This document shows positions 34,673 through 44,075 of a DNA stretch of 64,000 nucleotides, one piece after another. A program made the position numbers and the translations under genes. How positions within the stretch are numbered: position 1 is the first letter of the stretch; every line of letters begins with the position of its first letter. Below the pieces are notes generated by a model. The model worked only from the letters and a program-made list of their open reading frames with translations. It was not told the DNA's origin and searched no databases. The stretch comes from Halorhabdus sp. CBA1104 (GTDB lineage: Archaea > Halobacteriota > Halobacteria > Halobacteriales > Haloarculaceae). The DNA lies in the NCBI RefSeq assembly GCF_009690625.1, contig NZ_CP033878.1, positions 992,001 to 1,056,000 of the forward strand. Reading direction: 5' to 3'.

Positions 34673-35914
34673 TCACTCCCAGGGTGTCGACCGGTCGGTG
34701 ATTTCACCGGCCAGTGGTTCCTGCATCGCCTCCGCAGGGTCGTCACGGTTTGCCAGTACCCACATGAGTTTGACCATCGCCGTGCCCGGGAGCATGTCTT
34801 CACCTTCGATGACGCCCGCATCGAGCAAGTCACGCCCGGTGTCGTAGACGCGATCACAGATCCGGCCGTCGAGACACTGGCTGGTCATCACGACCGTCGT
34901 CCCGTCCTCGACCAGGGCTTCGATGCGGTCGATCCAGTCGGTGTTGACGTGACCCAATCCGGTCCCTTCGATCACGAGTCCGGCCGATCCCGCAACCGGA
35001 TCGAGCATCGACGGTCCGGCTCCCGGGGCGAACTTCACGAGATCGACGTCCGTTTCGAGATCGGCCTGGAAGGCGAGTTCTGTCTCACCACGTTCGGCGT
35101 AGTCCCGTCTGAACGTGACGTCGCGGGTCTCGTACTCGACTGTGCCCAGGGGCTCACGACCGATCGTCTCGAACGCGTCCCGACGGGACGTGTGGTTCTT
35201 GCGGGCTCGCGTCCCTCGGTGGAGAGCACAGACGTCGTCGCTCTCGGCAGCGTGCATGCAGATCATCACCTCTGCGGCGTCGCTTTTGGCGGCTGCGACG
35301 GCAGCGACAGCGTTCATCACGTTGTCCGACGATGGCCGGTCAGCCGAGCGCTGGCTGCCGGTGAAGACGATCGGGACCGGTGTCTCGAGCATGAACGAAA
35401 TCGCGCTGGCCGTAAACTGCATCGTGTCCGTTCCGTGCATGACGACGACGCCGTCGGCGCCCGCTTCGATTTCGTCGTGGATCGCCTCGGCGAGATCCTG
35501 CCAGACGTCCGGCGTCATGTTCTCAGAGAGGATATTCGCGACGACACGGCCGCGGTAGTTCGCCAGACCAGCCAGTTCAGGGACGGCCCGGAGGACGTCT
35601 TCGGCGTCGAACTGAGCAGTGACAGCACCGGTCCGGTAGTCGACGGTCGAGGCGATCGTCCCGCCCGTCGAGATGAGCGAAATCGTCGGGAGGTCGTCGT
35701 CGAACTCGACGGTCGACTGGTCGCTGGCGTCACCGGATTCGATATCGTAGACGTCGGCTTCGAGGACCGTCGCCTCGGCCGCCTCGCGATCGAGGCCAAC
35801 GTTGTAGCCACTCTCCAGTTTCACGACGAGTCGTTGGTCGTTCGAGGACGGCAACAAGACCCCCTCGAAGGTCTGGTCGTCGCGATCGACCTGCACGCGA
35901 TCTCCTGGGTTCAT
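34673..35914 (-). CDS. gatD: Glutamyl-tRNA(Gln) amidotransferase subunit D
   Basis: A 413-aa L-asparaginase-like subunit of the archaeal GatDE complex, which releases ammonia from glutamine for conversion of Glu-tRNA(Gln) to Gln-tRNA(Gln). An N-terminal barrel (residues 1-75, GDRVQVDRDDQTFEGVLLP) precedes the amidase core. Catalytic motifs are LISTGGTIAS and GVVVMHGTDTMQFTA, with the conserved Lys in RARKNHTS. GatE is not in this window. Confidence 0.94.
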   Translation of the reverse strand: MNPGDRVQVDRDDQTFEGVLLPSSNDQRLVVKLESGYNVGLDREAAEATVLEADVYDIESGDASDQSTVEFDDDLPTISLISTGGTIASTVDYRTGAVTAQFDAEDVLRAVPELAGLANYRGRVVANILSENMTPDVWQDLAEAIHDEIEAGADGVVVMHGTDTMQFTASAISFMLETPVPIVFTGSQRSADRPSSDNVMNAVAAVAAAKSDAAEVMICMHAAESDDVCALHRGTRARKNHTSRRDAFETIGREPLGTVEYETRDVTFRRDYAERGETELAFQADLETDVDLVKFAPGAGPSMLDPVAGSAGLVIEGTGLGHVNTDWIDRIEALVEDGTTVVMTSQCLDGRICDRVYDTGRDLLDAGVIEGEDMLPGTAMVKLMWVLANRDDPAEAMQEPLAGEITDRSTPWE

Positions 35915-36000
35915 GTAGGCCGGCTACCGGGGCAGGCGACTTGAAACCATCTTTCTCGCCCGGGGGCAAAGTCCAAGTCTCCCAGGAACTGAGAGATAGT

Positions 36001-36537
36001 ATGGCAGAGCGGTCCGATCAGCTCTCGCGTGGCGAGGAATCCATGGGGGACACTGACCTCGAAGAGTTACTGGACACGCCCGAGGACGCGGCCAAAGACG
36101 CGACTGGGCCATCGGGCGGTCGTCTCGCCCGCATTCGCGCACGGCTGGGCGGGCTGGTCTCGGTTCGCCCCCAGCTCGGTCGCATCTTCTCGATTCGCTC
36201 GTTTCTGCTCGCGCTCGCGGGGAGCGTCTTGGGGGCAATTGGGTTTGGCATTGCGATCCCGTTTTTCGATTCGCTCGCGGCGCTTGGCGGGATCTTTACC
36301 GCCGCATTCGTCGCGGGCGTGTTTGGCTCACGTCGATCGTATCTCGAATTTACACTCGCCGGTGCGGCGACGGCAGCGCTGGGGACGGTCTCGAAGTTCA
36401 TGGTCGTCGCCGTCGTGGGACAAGGCGAATTGCTCGCGATTTTCGGCGCCGGAAGCGGTGCGATCGCGGCACTGCTTGGCCACTACTTCGGGCGTGACCT
36501 CCGAACCGGCATGACGACAGATATCGAGGGCCAGTGA
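36001..36537 (+). CDS. Haloarchaeal membrane protein of unknown function
   Basis: A 178-aa protein with an acidic soluble N terminus (EELLDTPEDAAKDA) and four hydrophobic segments starting at FLLALAGSVLGAIGFGIAI. No catalytic motif is visible. I do not recognise a function. It converges with the HTH gene at 36543, five bases apart. Confidence 0.78.
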   Translation: MAERSDQLSRGEESMGDTDLEELLDTPEDAAKDATGPSGGRLARIRARLGGLVSVRPQLGRIFSIRSFLLALAGSVLGAIGFGIAIPFFDSLAALGGIFTAAFVAGVFGSRRSYLEFTLAGAATAALGTVSKFMVVAVVGQGELLAIFGAGSGAIAALLGHYFGRDLRTGMTTDIEGQ

Positions 36538-36542
36538 CGGCC

Positions 36543-37190
36543 TCACCCGTCGAGTTGCCACTGCTGGCCATCCTGCTCGACGACACCACGTGACTCTAGA
36601 GTGTGTAACACGTCTTCGACGACCGAGGGTGGTACTTCGACTTCGCGACTGATATCTTCGATGTCAGTTGGCTGGTCAGCCAATGCTGCCATCACTTCGA
36701 CGACGATCCGACTGTCGTCGTCGATATGATCGCCGATCCCTTCCATGACATCGGTTAGTCGGCCCTGGACCCATCGCTGTGCCAACGAAAGTTCGTTCTG
36801 GAGTCGCCGTAGTCGTCGGAGTTCGATCGCTAGCTCAGAGAGATTTCCGGCCCCATCGGGATCGACATCGATCGAGAGATGTCTGCAAGAGGCCATATCC
36901 AAGCCCGAACTCGCGGGATAGGCCGTTTTCGTCCCGAAACTGTAGGGAGATGCCGAGACTTCGAGCCGGAACCCCCGAGAGATATAAAAGTACTTGCGGC
37001 GCCGATCGTCGGTTCGGCTCTCGACTAACCCCGCCTCTTCGAGCTGTCTAAGATGGTCGATGACGGCTTTTGGACTGACACCGAGGTAGTCGCTGATTTC
37101 GGTGACGAAGCAGGGTTTGCGCGCCAGCAGACGGAGGATCCGTCGCCGATTTGCATTCCCCAATAAATCGAGCAACTCCGCGGAGTCCAT
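36543..37190 (-). CDS. ArsR-type winged-helix regulator with C-terminal second HTH
   Basis: A 215-aa transcriptional regulator. Residues 1-75 form an ArsR-like winged helix (LLGNANRRRILRLLA, then VSPKAVIDHLRQLEEAGLV, wing DDRRRKYFYIS). A middle region with a coiled helix follows (LSELAIELRRLRRLQNELS), and the last 60 residues contain a second winged-helix-like fold (QPTDIEDISREVEVPPSVVEDVLHTLESRGVV). This two-HTH arrangement is common in haloarchaeal regulators. The same-strand upstream neighbour encodes a repeat-bearing secreted protein, 119 bases away. Confidence 0.85.
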   Translation of the reverse strand: MDSAELLDLLGNANRRRILRLLARKPCFVTEISDYLGVSPKAVIDHLRQLEEAGLVESRTDDRRRKYFYISRGFRLEVSASPYSFGTKTAYPASSGLDMASCRHLSIDVDPDGAGNLSELAIELRRLRRLQNELSLAQRWVQGRLTDVMEGIGDHIDDDSRIVVEVMAALADQPTDIEDISREVEVPPSVVEDVLHTLESRGVVEQDGQQWQLDG

Positions 37191-37309
37191 TTACGTGACG
37201 TTACCTCTTACCCTTGATAACTCTTTCCTACGTGGTCGAAACCGTATTGACGCGACAACAGGCGATGTGAGGGATGTCTCCACGCGAACGCCCCGGCGCG
37301 TAGAACCGC

Positions 37310-38410
37310 TCAGTTCGGTCGGTCGCCACCGTGGTCGTCAGATCCTGTCGCCGCCCCGTTCGAATCCGATCCACCGCTCGAACCCTGGCTACCACTCGAA
37401 CCGCTCGAACCCTGGCTACTCCCGCCTGGAGTATCGGTATCTTTGCTGTCTTTCCCGCCGGAGTCTTTCGACGACCCAGTATCGTCGCTCGACTGTCCAG
37501 TATCCCCAGTTTCCGCAGCATCGTCGGCCCCGTTTGTCGGATGATCGGTTTCAGTCGTCTCGTCTCCCGGCCCGGATGACGGCCCGGCAGTCCCGTTCGG
37601 TGGGCCTTGCTCGTCAGTGGTTGGCGGCCCAGCGGTCCCGTTCGGTGGGCCTTGCTCGTCAGTGGTTGGCGGCCCAGCGGTCCCGTTCGGTGGGCCTTGC
37701 TCGTCAGTGGCTGGTGGCCCGGCAGTCCCGTTCGGTGGGCCTTGCTCGTCAGTGGTTGGTGGCCCAGCGGTCCCGTTCGGTGGGCCGCGTTCGGCACCGG
37801 CGGGCGGGCCACCGGGAACGGCATCAGGCGGCCCAGCGGAGAGATTCCGGGCCATGGAGGCGACCTCTCGGCCAGTCATGTTTGCGGCCTGCGTTCGTAG
37901 CGACTCGAGTCGTGTGGTGTTGACACCTGTCTGCGTTGCGACCCGATCAGTCTCGTTGATTGCGGACTGTAGTGTCCGGATTTGGGCTGCGAGTCTCGAC
38001 ACCTGGGCGGCCTTGGCCGGTCCAGCGACATCGGAACTGCCGTTCTCGAAGCGATCCAAACGAGTCTGGAGTCGGTTTAGACGGCCTTCGAGCGTGCGAA
38101 TGCGGTTCGACACGGAGCGATTCGCCGCGGATGCATTAGCCCGAACACTGGCAGCCCACATCCCGGTTTCGACGGATGCGTTCGCCTCGACGGCGTTCGA
38201 TTGCATGAAGGCACTTAGCTGGCTGCCAAGTGATGGCGAACTTTCGTTGGTCGCCGTCGTGTTCGCCTCTGTCGATGGTGTTGCGTCCGATGGCGCATCG
38301 GCTGACTGTGACACCGCGGTAAGCGATCCCCCACCCGTAAACGCCAGCGCCGGGGCAACGACAAGTGACGCGACGACGAGTGTGACGAACACGCTGGCTC
38401 GGACGGTCAT
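37310..38410 (-). CDS. Secreted protein with coiled-coil region and tandem 15-residue repeats
   Basis: A 366-aa exported protein. The signal peptide is TVRASVFVTLVVASLVVAP followed by ALAF. Residues about 60-165 are helical with leucine-rich heptads (RIRTLEGRLNRLQTRLDRF), likely a coiled coil. Then come about 4.6 copies of a 15-residue unit GPPNGTAGPPTTDEQ, each with an N-glycosylation sequon NGT. The last 90 residues are a Ser/Gly/Asp-rich, disordered tail. No anchor is visible at the C terminus. It looks like a glycosylated, extended surface or secreted protein. The 45-bp DNA repeats make copy number likely to vary between strains. Confidence 0.82.
   Translation of the reverse strand: MTVRASVFVTLVVASLVVAPALAFTGGGSLTAVSQSADAPSDATPSTEANTTATNESSPSLGSQLSAFMQSNAVEANASVETGMWAASVRANASAANRSVSNRIRTLEGRLNRLQTRLDRFENGSSDVAGPAKAAQVSRLAAQIRTLQSAINETDRVATQTGVNTTRLESLRTQAANMTGREVASMARNLSAGPPDAVPGGPPAGAERGPPNGTAGPPTTDEQGPPNGTAGPPATDEQGPPNGTAGPPTTDEQGPPNGTAGPPTTDEQGPPNGTAGPSSGPGDETTETDHPTNGADDAAETGDTGQSSDDTGSSKDSGGKDSKDTDTPGGSSQGSSGSSGSQGSSGGSDSNGAATGSDDHGGDRPN
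37581..37786. repeat. 45-bp coding minisatellite
   Basis: About 4.6 tandem copies of a 45-bp unit, nearly identical (a few C/T changes), inside the secreted protein gene. The period is a multiple of three, so changes in copy number keep the frame. Each unit encodes GPPNGTAGPP plus TTDEQ, with one copy having ATDEQ. Confidence 0.95.
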
Positions 38411-38652
38411 ACCCAATCGTCCCACCGGTATCTACTAAAACCCAGAGCTTCGTTCGTGCTGTTCATTCATCAACGTAACACGTGCTAATTGTCCAGTAGC
38501 GTTTATAGCGCTGTCTCGATGGATCTCGTGACTGCGGGAATGTGTCGAAAGCGCCCTTGATGGGGCTGACGTAGCGTCGTGCCCGCGGGCGGCAATGACC
38601 GCCGCAGTCAAAACGCTTTTTCGACTTGGTATGATGTATGTTAGTGTACCGC

Positions 38653-39009
38653 ATGTTTGAACAGTTCTCACGGTCGTACTATCTCGGCCGGTTGTACGTC
38701 CAGTCCGGCAAACGAGAGACTGCAGTCATGTGCGACCAGCAATACCAGCACGTCCACACGCAATTGTACGGCCAGTCCCCACCCGCTTCGGACGGACACC
38801 CGCTCGTGATGAAACTCGGATCGCGACACTTTCCCGTGACCGGTGCGCGATCGGTCCCCAGTGACACGCTTGCCGTACCGCCAGACGTGCTGACAGATAC
38901 ACCCGTCGAGCACCCACCGGCGCTACGGGAGGTGCTCCTGGCGACCGAAGACCGGGCAGAGCAACTCCTTGCGCTGGTCGGCGTCGCCAACGAGCCTGCT
39001 GGGATTTAA
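38653..39009 (+). CDS. DUF5802-type small haloarchaeal protein
   Basis: A 118-aa protein beginning MFEQFSRSYYLGRLYV, the characteristic start of a conserved haloarchaeal family (DUF5802). It is a mostly beta-rich soluble protein with no catalytic motif. ATG 38653 is chosen over an earlier start because the family begins here. It lies 26 bases upstream of the Vms1-like gene in the same direction, so the two are probably co-transcribed; a link to ribosome rescue is only positional. Confidence 0.82.
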   Translation: MFEQFSRSYYLGRLYVQSGKRETAVMCDQQYQHVHTQLYGQSPPASDGHPLVMKLGSRHFPVTGARSVPSDTLAVPPDVLTDTPVEHPPALREVLLATEDRAEQLLALVGVANEPAGI

Positions 39010-39035
39010 GCCGCTCGGGCTGTCGGATCGAAGTA

Positions 39036-39926
39036 ATGCTCGATAAGCTACTCGGGAGAGAGAGCCTCAAAACACGGATCGAGGCACTCGAATCCGAGAA
39101 AGAAGATCTACAGCAGCAACTAGCGGCCGAATCGGACCGACGGGCAGACGCGGTGACGGAGCGCCAAGCGGCCCAGCGCCGCGTCAACGAGCTCGAAGAC
39201 AAAGTTGCCCAACTGCAAGACCGGATCGAGCGCTTACAGAACACGGATCGTGACCTCTCCGTTCGGCACCGCGAGCGTCTTCAGGGAGAGCGCCTTACCG
39301 ACGTCTTGGATCGACTCGAATCCATCGACGCCGGCCCAGACAGAGCGCTCACAGCGTTCATCGGCAACGGAGCCGTTCCGGCCCACGTTCGTGAGGCCTT
39401 CGGTGACCGAGCTCCACTCATCGCCGAGAAAAGCCCCTGTTTTGCACTCACTGACGATGCAGGCGTTTGCAGTGTCGCACTCGATCCGCCGATCACACCG
39501 ATGCCGTTCGTCGAGTGGGGATCTGGATTCGACATCGATCGCTCACTGTTCGAGCCGACTGGCGAGTTTACCCTGGCGCTGGTCCGGTCCGATCTGTTCG
39601 CGATGGGGGAATATCGTGGTCGAGAACGGGTCGCGTTTCACGGGTTCGACAGCGACCTCGGGCGCAACCACTCGAAGGGGGGCTTCTCACAGGCCCGTTT
39701 CGAGCGCCTGCGTGACGAACAGATCGACAATCACCTCGATCGTTGCCGGGCCGCACTCGACGAGCGGACGACAGACCGCCTCTATGTCGTCGGTGAACGC
39801 TCGGTGCTGGGTGACGTCGCCGCCGAGGCAAACGCCACAGCAGCTGTCGACGCGACCGGCGATCCCGAGGACGCCCTCGAAGATGCCTTCTGGGACTTCT
39901 GGACGACGACGCTGTACGCGATTTAG
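39036..39926 (+). CDS. Vms1/Ankzf1-like (VLRF1) peptidyl-tRNA hydrolase-type protein
   Basis: A 296-aa protein. Residues 10-75 form a long coiled coil (RIEALESEKEDLQQQLAAE). The rest matches the eRF1-like VLRF1 domain of Vms1/ANKZF1, with the diagnostic SKGGFSQARFERLRDEQ, where the Gln is the catalytic-site counterpart of the eRF1 GGQ loop. Eukaryotic Vms1 releases nascent chains from stalled 60S subunits. Archaeal relatives are expected to act in ribosome rescue. The stop codon overlaps the stop of the convergent GCS2 gene by a few bases. Confidence 0.88.
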   Translation: MLDKLLGRESLKTRIEALESEKEDLQQQLAAESDRRADAVTERQAAQRRVNELEDKVAQLQDRIERLQNTDRDLSVRHRERLQGERLTDVLDRLESIDAGPDRALTAFIGNGAVPAHVREAFGDRAPLIAEKSPCFALTDDAGVCSVALDPPITPMPFVEWGSGFDIDRSLFEPTGEFTLALVRSDLFAMGEYRGRERVAFHGFDSDLGRNHSKGGFSQARFERLRDEQIDNHLDRCRAALDERTTDRLYVVGERSVLGDVAAEANATAAVDATGDPEDALEDAFWDFWTTTLYAI

Positions 39927-41461
39927 TCCAGCCACTCGGCGAAAGAGTCCGTCCGCTGACTGTGGCGCACGTACTCCCGTTGCATCTCCCGAATCGCTCT
40001 CTCCAATGTCGCCCCGTCGGCAAGCCGGCGTCGAACCGTCTCACGCTTCCACTGGCTCGGCGTCGATTGCTGGGTCCACCGCGCTTCGATCGGGCCGAGC
40101 ACCTCGTCGATCCGGCTGTCGGCAAAGCCCTGGACGGCCAAGCCACGGCGCGCGTACTCGAATACTTCTGCAAAGATCGTCTCGCTGTCTGTCGTTCGTT
40201 CCCCGTCAGCGTCCACCCACTGCAGGTCGGCTCCCAGGCCATCTTCGGCGGCGGCATAGAAACTGTCCCGAGCGTCCGTCCAGGGAAGTTCTGTCACGGG
40301 ATGTTCAGCATCCACGAGGCCGAGCAGTAAGCCAGCCGTCAGGGCCTGCAGGCTGATATTGTCGGCAACCGTCGGCTGAGTCGGAAGCGGACGGTATTCG
40401 AGACGGATCGAGCGCTCGTCGCCGGCCTCGGGGACTGGATCGCCACCGATAACGGCTCGGACCCAGCGCCAGTAGGTCCCCCGCTTGTGTTCGAATTCGG
40501 GAAACTGGGCGCTGAAGGTTTCGTCGTCGTGGCCGTTGGCCCAGTCAGCGAGGAAGGGGGCATAGAGATCGTCGGCCACGACGCGATCGATACCGTCCGC
40601 TGTCGTGGCAATGTCGTCGGGAACGCGGACTTTCGGGTGCTCGCTGTGGTTGACCGACTGCTCGAAGACGGCGATGCGCAGTTCGTGTGGTGTCTCTTCG
40701 AGTAAGTCCCACGGATCGATACCGTCGTCGTACAGATCCGGTGGCATGAACGGCGCGTTCGTCGACAGCGCAAGGACTGGCCCGAGCGTCCGGATTGCGG
40801 CGTTGAAATACGCTGGAAACGCCCCAACGTCGGGGATCTGGAGGTGTGGCTGGATCGACGTGGCGAGAGATTCAAAGAGGATACTGGGAAACGAGCGGGA
40901 GACACCGGGTACGTCCAACGGCACCGCGCCGTCGGTCAGGTCAAGGACCTCGTTGTCGATCGCGTAGTAGCGTGGATTCGACCGCATGTGCGTCGCGATC
41001 GTGAGTCCGTCACGCGTTTCGTGGGCCGAAAGGTACGCATCGCTCCCGCGTGCAGGCGGGATCGTCCACATGGCGTCCGTCACGAGCGTCCTGTCGTCTC
41101 CGATTGCCTCACGTCCCCGTTCGAGGCCAGTTGCTGCGGCCGTCGACTGGCGCTCGAACCCGCCGGGCCGGAGAGCCACGGGGTCGGTGTTGATCTCGGC
41201 GTTGTGAAGACCCAATTCCTTGCTGATGCGGTCGTCGACGCCGAAGAAATCGGCCGGGATCGTGGCCAGAGCGTGGCCATCGTCACCAGCCCCAACCGCA
41301 TAGACTTCCATTTCGAGACCGATCGCAAAGTCCGCCGTCTCCAGTCTGCCGGCATCGAGTTGTTCTCGCAGGAACGCCGCTTGCTCGTGGAGTCGTTCAC
41401 GAAAGGGGGCTGTCGTTTCGGTCCGCAGCGAGCGGGCAGCGAGGTCGATCGGCCCAGTCAT
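39923..41461 (-). CDS. GCS2-type glutamate-cysteine ligase family protein
   Basis: A 512-aa carboxylate-amine ligase-like protein. Motifs include FAIGLEMEVYAV (metal-binding Glu), TDAMWTIPPARG, ATHMRSNPRYYAID, and SIRLEYRPLPTQPTVADN with the conserved Arg/Glu. It is longer than the GshA-like protein at 58 kb and has a 110-residue helical C-terminal extension (TIFAEVFEYARRGLAVQ onward). The substrate may be glutamate plus an amine or amino acid other than Cys. ATG 41461 is preferred because the upstream in-frame start adds a non-conserved stretch. Confidence 0.85.
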   Translation of the reverse strand: MTGPIDLAARSLRTETTAPFRERLHEQAAFLREQLDAGRLETADFAIGLEMEVYAVGAGDDGHALATIPADFFGVDDRISKELGLHNAEINTDPVALRPGGFERQSTAAATGLERGREAIGDDRTLVTDAMWTIPPARGSDAYLSAHETRDGLTIATHMRSNPRYYAIDNEVLDLTDGAVPLDVPGVSRSFPSILFESLATSIQPHLQIPDVGAFPAYFNAAIRTLGPVLALSTNAPFMPPDLYDDGIDPWDLLEETPHELRIAVFEQSVNHSEHPKVRVPDDIATTADGIDRVVADDLYAPFLADWANGHDDETFSAQFPEFEHKRGTYWRWVRAVIGGDPVPEAGDERSIRLEYRPLPTQPTVADNISLQALTAGLLLGLVDAEHPVTELPWTDARDSFYAAAEDGLGADLQWVDADGERTTDSETIFAEVFEYARRGLAVQGFADSRIDEVLGPIEARWTQQSTPSQWKRETVRRRLADGATLERAIREMQREYVRHSQRTDSFAEWLD

Positions 41462-41531
41462 TGTGGGTCCGTTCGCCGGCCCCCACAAATACGTACGTAC
41501 AGCGGCACTGACCCGCCCGGCTCCACCGCGT

Positions 41532-41969
41532 TCACTCCTCGGCGATGTCGACGACCAGCACTGGCGTGGTCGCGTTCTCGACGACGCGTTCGGTCACACT
41601 GCCGAGATTGGTAAGTCTGTCTCGACCGGTGCGACCGTGCGTACCCATGACGATCAGATCCGCGCCGATCTCCTCGCCGTATCGGAGAATATCTCGATGT
41701 GGGATCCCTTTCCGAAGCGCCGTCTCGATCGGAACGTCGGCGTCTGCCACTTGCGTCCGGAGACGATCGAGCGCGGCCTCGCCGTCTTCCCGGAGTGAGT
41801 CGATCACTTCGTCCTGGGCTTCCTTCTCGGCGGCGAGGTACATCCGCCGGTCGAGCACGTACAGTCCGTGAATCGTCGCATCGTTGTCCGCCCCAATCGA
41901 GATGGCGTGTTCGAGCGTTGCCGCGGTCCCGCTGCTGCCGTCGGTCGGCGCCAGGATCGTATCGTACAT
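41532..41969 (-). CDS. Universal stress protein (UspA family)
   Basis: A 145-aa alpha/beta protein with YDTILAPTDGSSGTAATLEHA at the N terminus and the ATP-binding motif VMGTHGRTGRDRLTNLGSV, so it likely binds ATP. Usp proteins in haloarchaea respond to stress or regulate transporters. It stands alone between a GCS2 gene and thrS. An ATG six bases earlier is an alternative start. Confidence 0.92.
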   Translation of the reverse strand: MYDTILAPTDGSSGTAATLEHAISIGADNDATIHGLYVLDRRMYLAAEKEAQDEVIDSLREDGEAALDRLRTQVADADVPIETALRKGIPHRDILRYGEEIGADLIVMGTHGRTGRDRLTNLGSVTERVVENATTPVLVVDIAEE

Positions 41970-42094
41970 GACCACCTAGATCTTCACGGGCCTAGTAAAT
42001 AGTTGTACGTGCCACGGTACCACGCGACGAAAGTTACGCTTTCGAGAGGGAGCCCTCGCGGAGTCGAACGGCGAAAATCGCGAGAGCGAGCGGG

Positions 42095-43954
42095 TTATCG
42101 ACCGGTGAAGTTCGGGTGATCGCTGACGTGGCGGGGCAGGTAGCGGTGTTGCTGTGGGAGCCCTTCGACATCGTTGAGGACGCGCTCGCGCAGTTCCGCG
42201 GGCGTCATATCGATCTCGTCGTCGTCGAGTCGGACGTTGACGCCGAGTTCGTCGCTTTCGATCTCTCGATCGCCGACGACGACGTAGTAGGGTACCCAGT
42301 CGGTCTCGGCCCGAGCGATCCGTTTGCCGACCGACTCGTCGCGGTCGTCGACGTCGGCCCGCACGTCTGCAGCTTCGAGGTCGTCGACGAGGCCCTCACA
42401 ATAGTCCAAGTGTGAATCGGGATTGACCGGGATGAACCGAACTTGCGTCGGCGAGAGCCACGTCGGCAACTGGGGTGTCTCCATCGATGCGGTGTCCTCT
42501 AAGAGAGCAGCCAGCACGCGCTCGATCCCGCCCGACGGCGAGTAGTGGAGGATCGGTGGATTGTGCGTATTGGTGCCGTCGGTGTACTCGATGTCGAACC
42601 GGTCTGCGCTCTCGACGTCGATCTGGACCGTCGGATTCTCGATGGGCCGGCCCAGGCCGTCGATGGCGGCGAAGTCGATTTTCGCCGACCAGTAGTGGTG
42701 GCGTTCGGGAATGATCTCGACGAGCGATGGCTTCCCGAGCTCGGCGACGACATCTTCGACCCACGCCTCGTTTTCCTCGTAGAACTCGCGAGTCATCCGG
42801 AGGGCGGGTTCGTAGTTGATACCGAGGTCATCGGAGGTCTGGAGGGCGAGTTCGGCTTGCTTGCGCAGTTCTTCCCGTGCCTGGTCCATGTCCTCCGTGG
42901 CCGTGTGCATATCCGGCATCGTGAACGCGCGCAGACGCTTGAGGCCGGTCACCTCGCCTTTCTGTTCACGACGGAACGAGTAGGTCGACATCTCGTAGAT
43001 CCGCATCGGCAGATCGTTGACCGAGATGTGCATGTCTCGCATGATCGAGAACTGGCCGAAACAGGCCGCAAAGCGCAGCATCATCCGGCGATCGCCCGAC
43101 TCAAAGCGGTACTGGCGCTCGCCGAACTTCCCGGCGTGTTCGTCGATCGAACGGGCGCCCAGGTCGTACATGATCGGCGTCTCGACGGGCATCCCGCCGT
43201 ACTCGACGACCAGATCGTTGACGTACTCCATGAGAGCGTCCCGGATGAGTTTCCCACGGGGATACCATCGCAGGTTACCGACGTCTGAGAGTTCGTCGTA
43301 GCCGACCAGGCCCTTCTCCTGCATCAGGTCGACGTGTGGTGGTTCCTCGCCCTCGTTGCTGAGGATGCCCTCTACTTCGTCTTCGATGAACGCCGTGAGG
43401 TCCTCGCCAACCGAATCCTTCGCCGCAACGGCGTCTTGAACGTCTCCCTCGGGCGTCATTACCTTCCAGTCACTTGGCTCACGGTCGGGTTCGCCATCGG
43501 CTTTGCCTCCCTCGTCCTCGTCGCGATGGGAAGCGACGTGGCGGGACAGTTCCGAGAGCGGGTGGCCCTTACAGGAGACCTCGAAGGATTTGTACCAGCC
43601 AAACGGCGCACGGAGGATGGTGTAGCCAGCGGCTTCCATCTCCGTTTCGAGCCGTTGCATGACGTCCTTTGCAGCGTCCGGCGCGGCCAGGTCGTCACTG
43701 AGGTGGGCGTAGGGATACAGCACGACGTCAGTCGTGTTGAGCTGGTCGGTGACGTCTTGTAGTTCCGTCAGTGCGTTCTCGACGACGCCCTCGATGTCGC
43801 CCTCGTCGTCGCTCTCGACGCTGATGAACACCGTCACGCAGTCTTCCATGCGTCCCTCCATCGGGACGCCCTCGGTTTCGGCGAGGTCACCGCCGCCTGC
43901 CTTGTCGGTCGTCTCGAACTCCAGATGGTCCGAGTGGATGAACAGTAGTCGCAT
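42095..43954 (-). CDS. thrS: Threonyl-tRNA synthetase (archaeal type)
   Basis: A 619-aa class II synthetase that charges tRNA(Thr). The N-terminal 140 residues (MRLLFIHSDHLEFETT) are the archaeal editing domain, related to D-aminoacyl-tRNA deacylase, and remove mischarged Ser. The catalytic domain has the zinc-binding Cys and His (FAACFGQFSIMRD and later), motif 2 around YEMSTYSFRREQKGEV and motif 3 LHYSPSGGIERVLAALL. The anticodon-binding domain occupies the C-terminal 100 residues. ATG 43954 is preferred because the protein then starts with the editing domain. Confidence 0.95.
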   Translation of the reverse strand: MRLLFIHSDHLEFETTDKAGGGDLAETEGVPMEGRMEDCVTVFISVESDDEGDIEGVVENALTELQDVTDQLNTTDVVLYPYAHLSDDLAAPDAAKDVMQRLETEMEAAGYTILRAPFGWYKSFEVSCKGHPLSELSRHVASHRDEDEGGKADGEPDREPSDWKVMTPEGDVQDAVAAKDSVGEDLTAFIEDEVEGILSNEGEEPPHVDLMQEKGLVGYDELSDVGNLRWYPRGKLIRDALMEYVNDLVVEYGGMPVETPIMYDLGARSIDEHAGKFGERQYRFESGDRRMMLRFAACFGQFSIMRDMHISVNDLPMRIYEMSTYSFRREQKGEVTGLKRLRAFTMPDMHTATEDMDQAREELRKQAELALQTSDDLGINYEPALRMTREFYEENEAWVEDVVAELGKPSLVEIIPERHHYWSAKIDFAAIDGLGRPIENPTVQIDVESADRFDIEYTDGTNTHNPPILHYSPSGGIERVLAALLEDTASMETPQLPTWLSPTQVRFIPVNPDSHLDYCEGLVDDLEAADVRADVDDRDESVGKRIARAETDWVPYYVVVGDREIESDELGVNVRLDDDEIDMTPAELRERVLNDVEGLPQQHRYLPRHVSDHPNFTGR

Positions 43955-44075
43955 AGGCATAGACTCCCGACGGCCGGTAAAAAGCGTGCCGAATGCGATC
44001 ACACAACCGTCGACGCTCGTGCCAGCGAGCCACGACGAACCCAGATTCCGTGTGGCACGATGCCGAACTATTCCG

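Noticed and set aside
34664-35944. Long plus-strand frame opposite gatD
   Set aside because: GatD has full amidase motifs; this frame is a GC-bias shadow.
37581-37786. CRISPR array
   Set aside because: The repeats are direct, contiguous 45-bp units without spacers and in frame with a protein.
37607-37900. Plus-strand repetitive frames across the minisatellite
   Set aside because: They are the antisense of the secreted protein repeats, which have a signal peptide and sequons in the minus frame.
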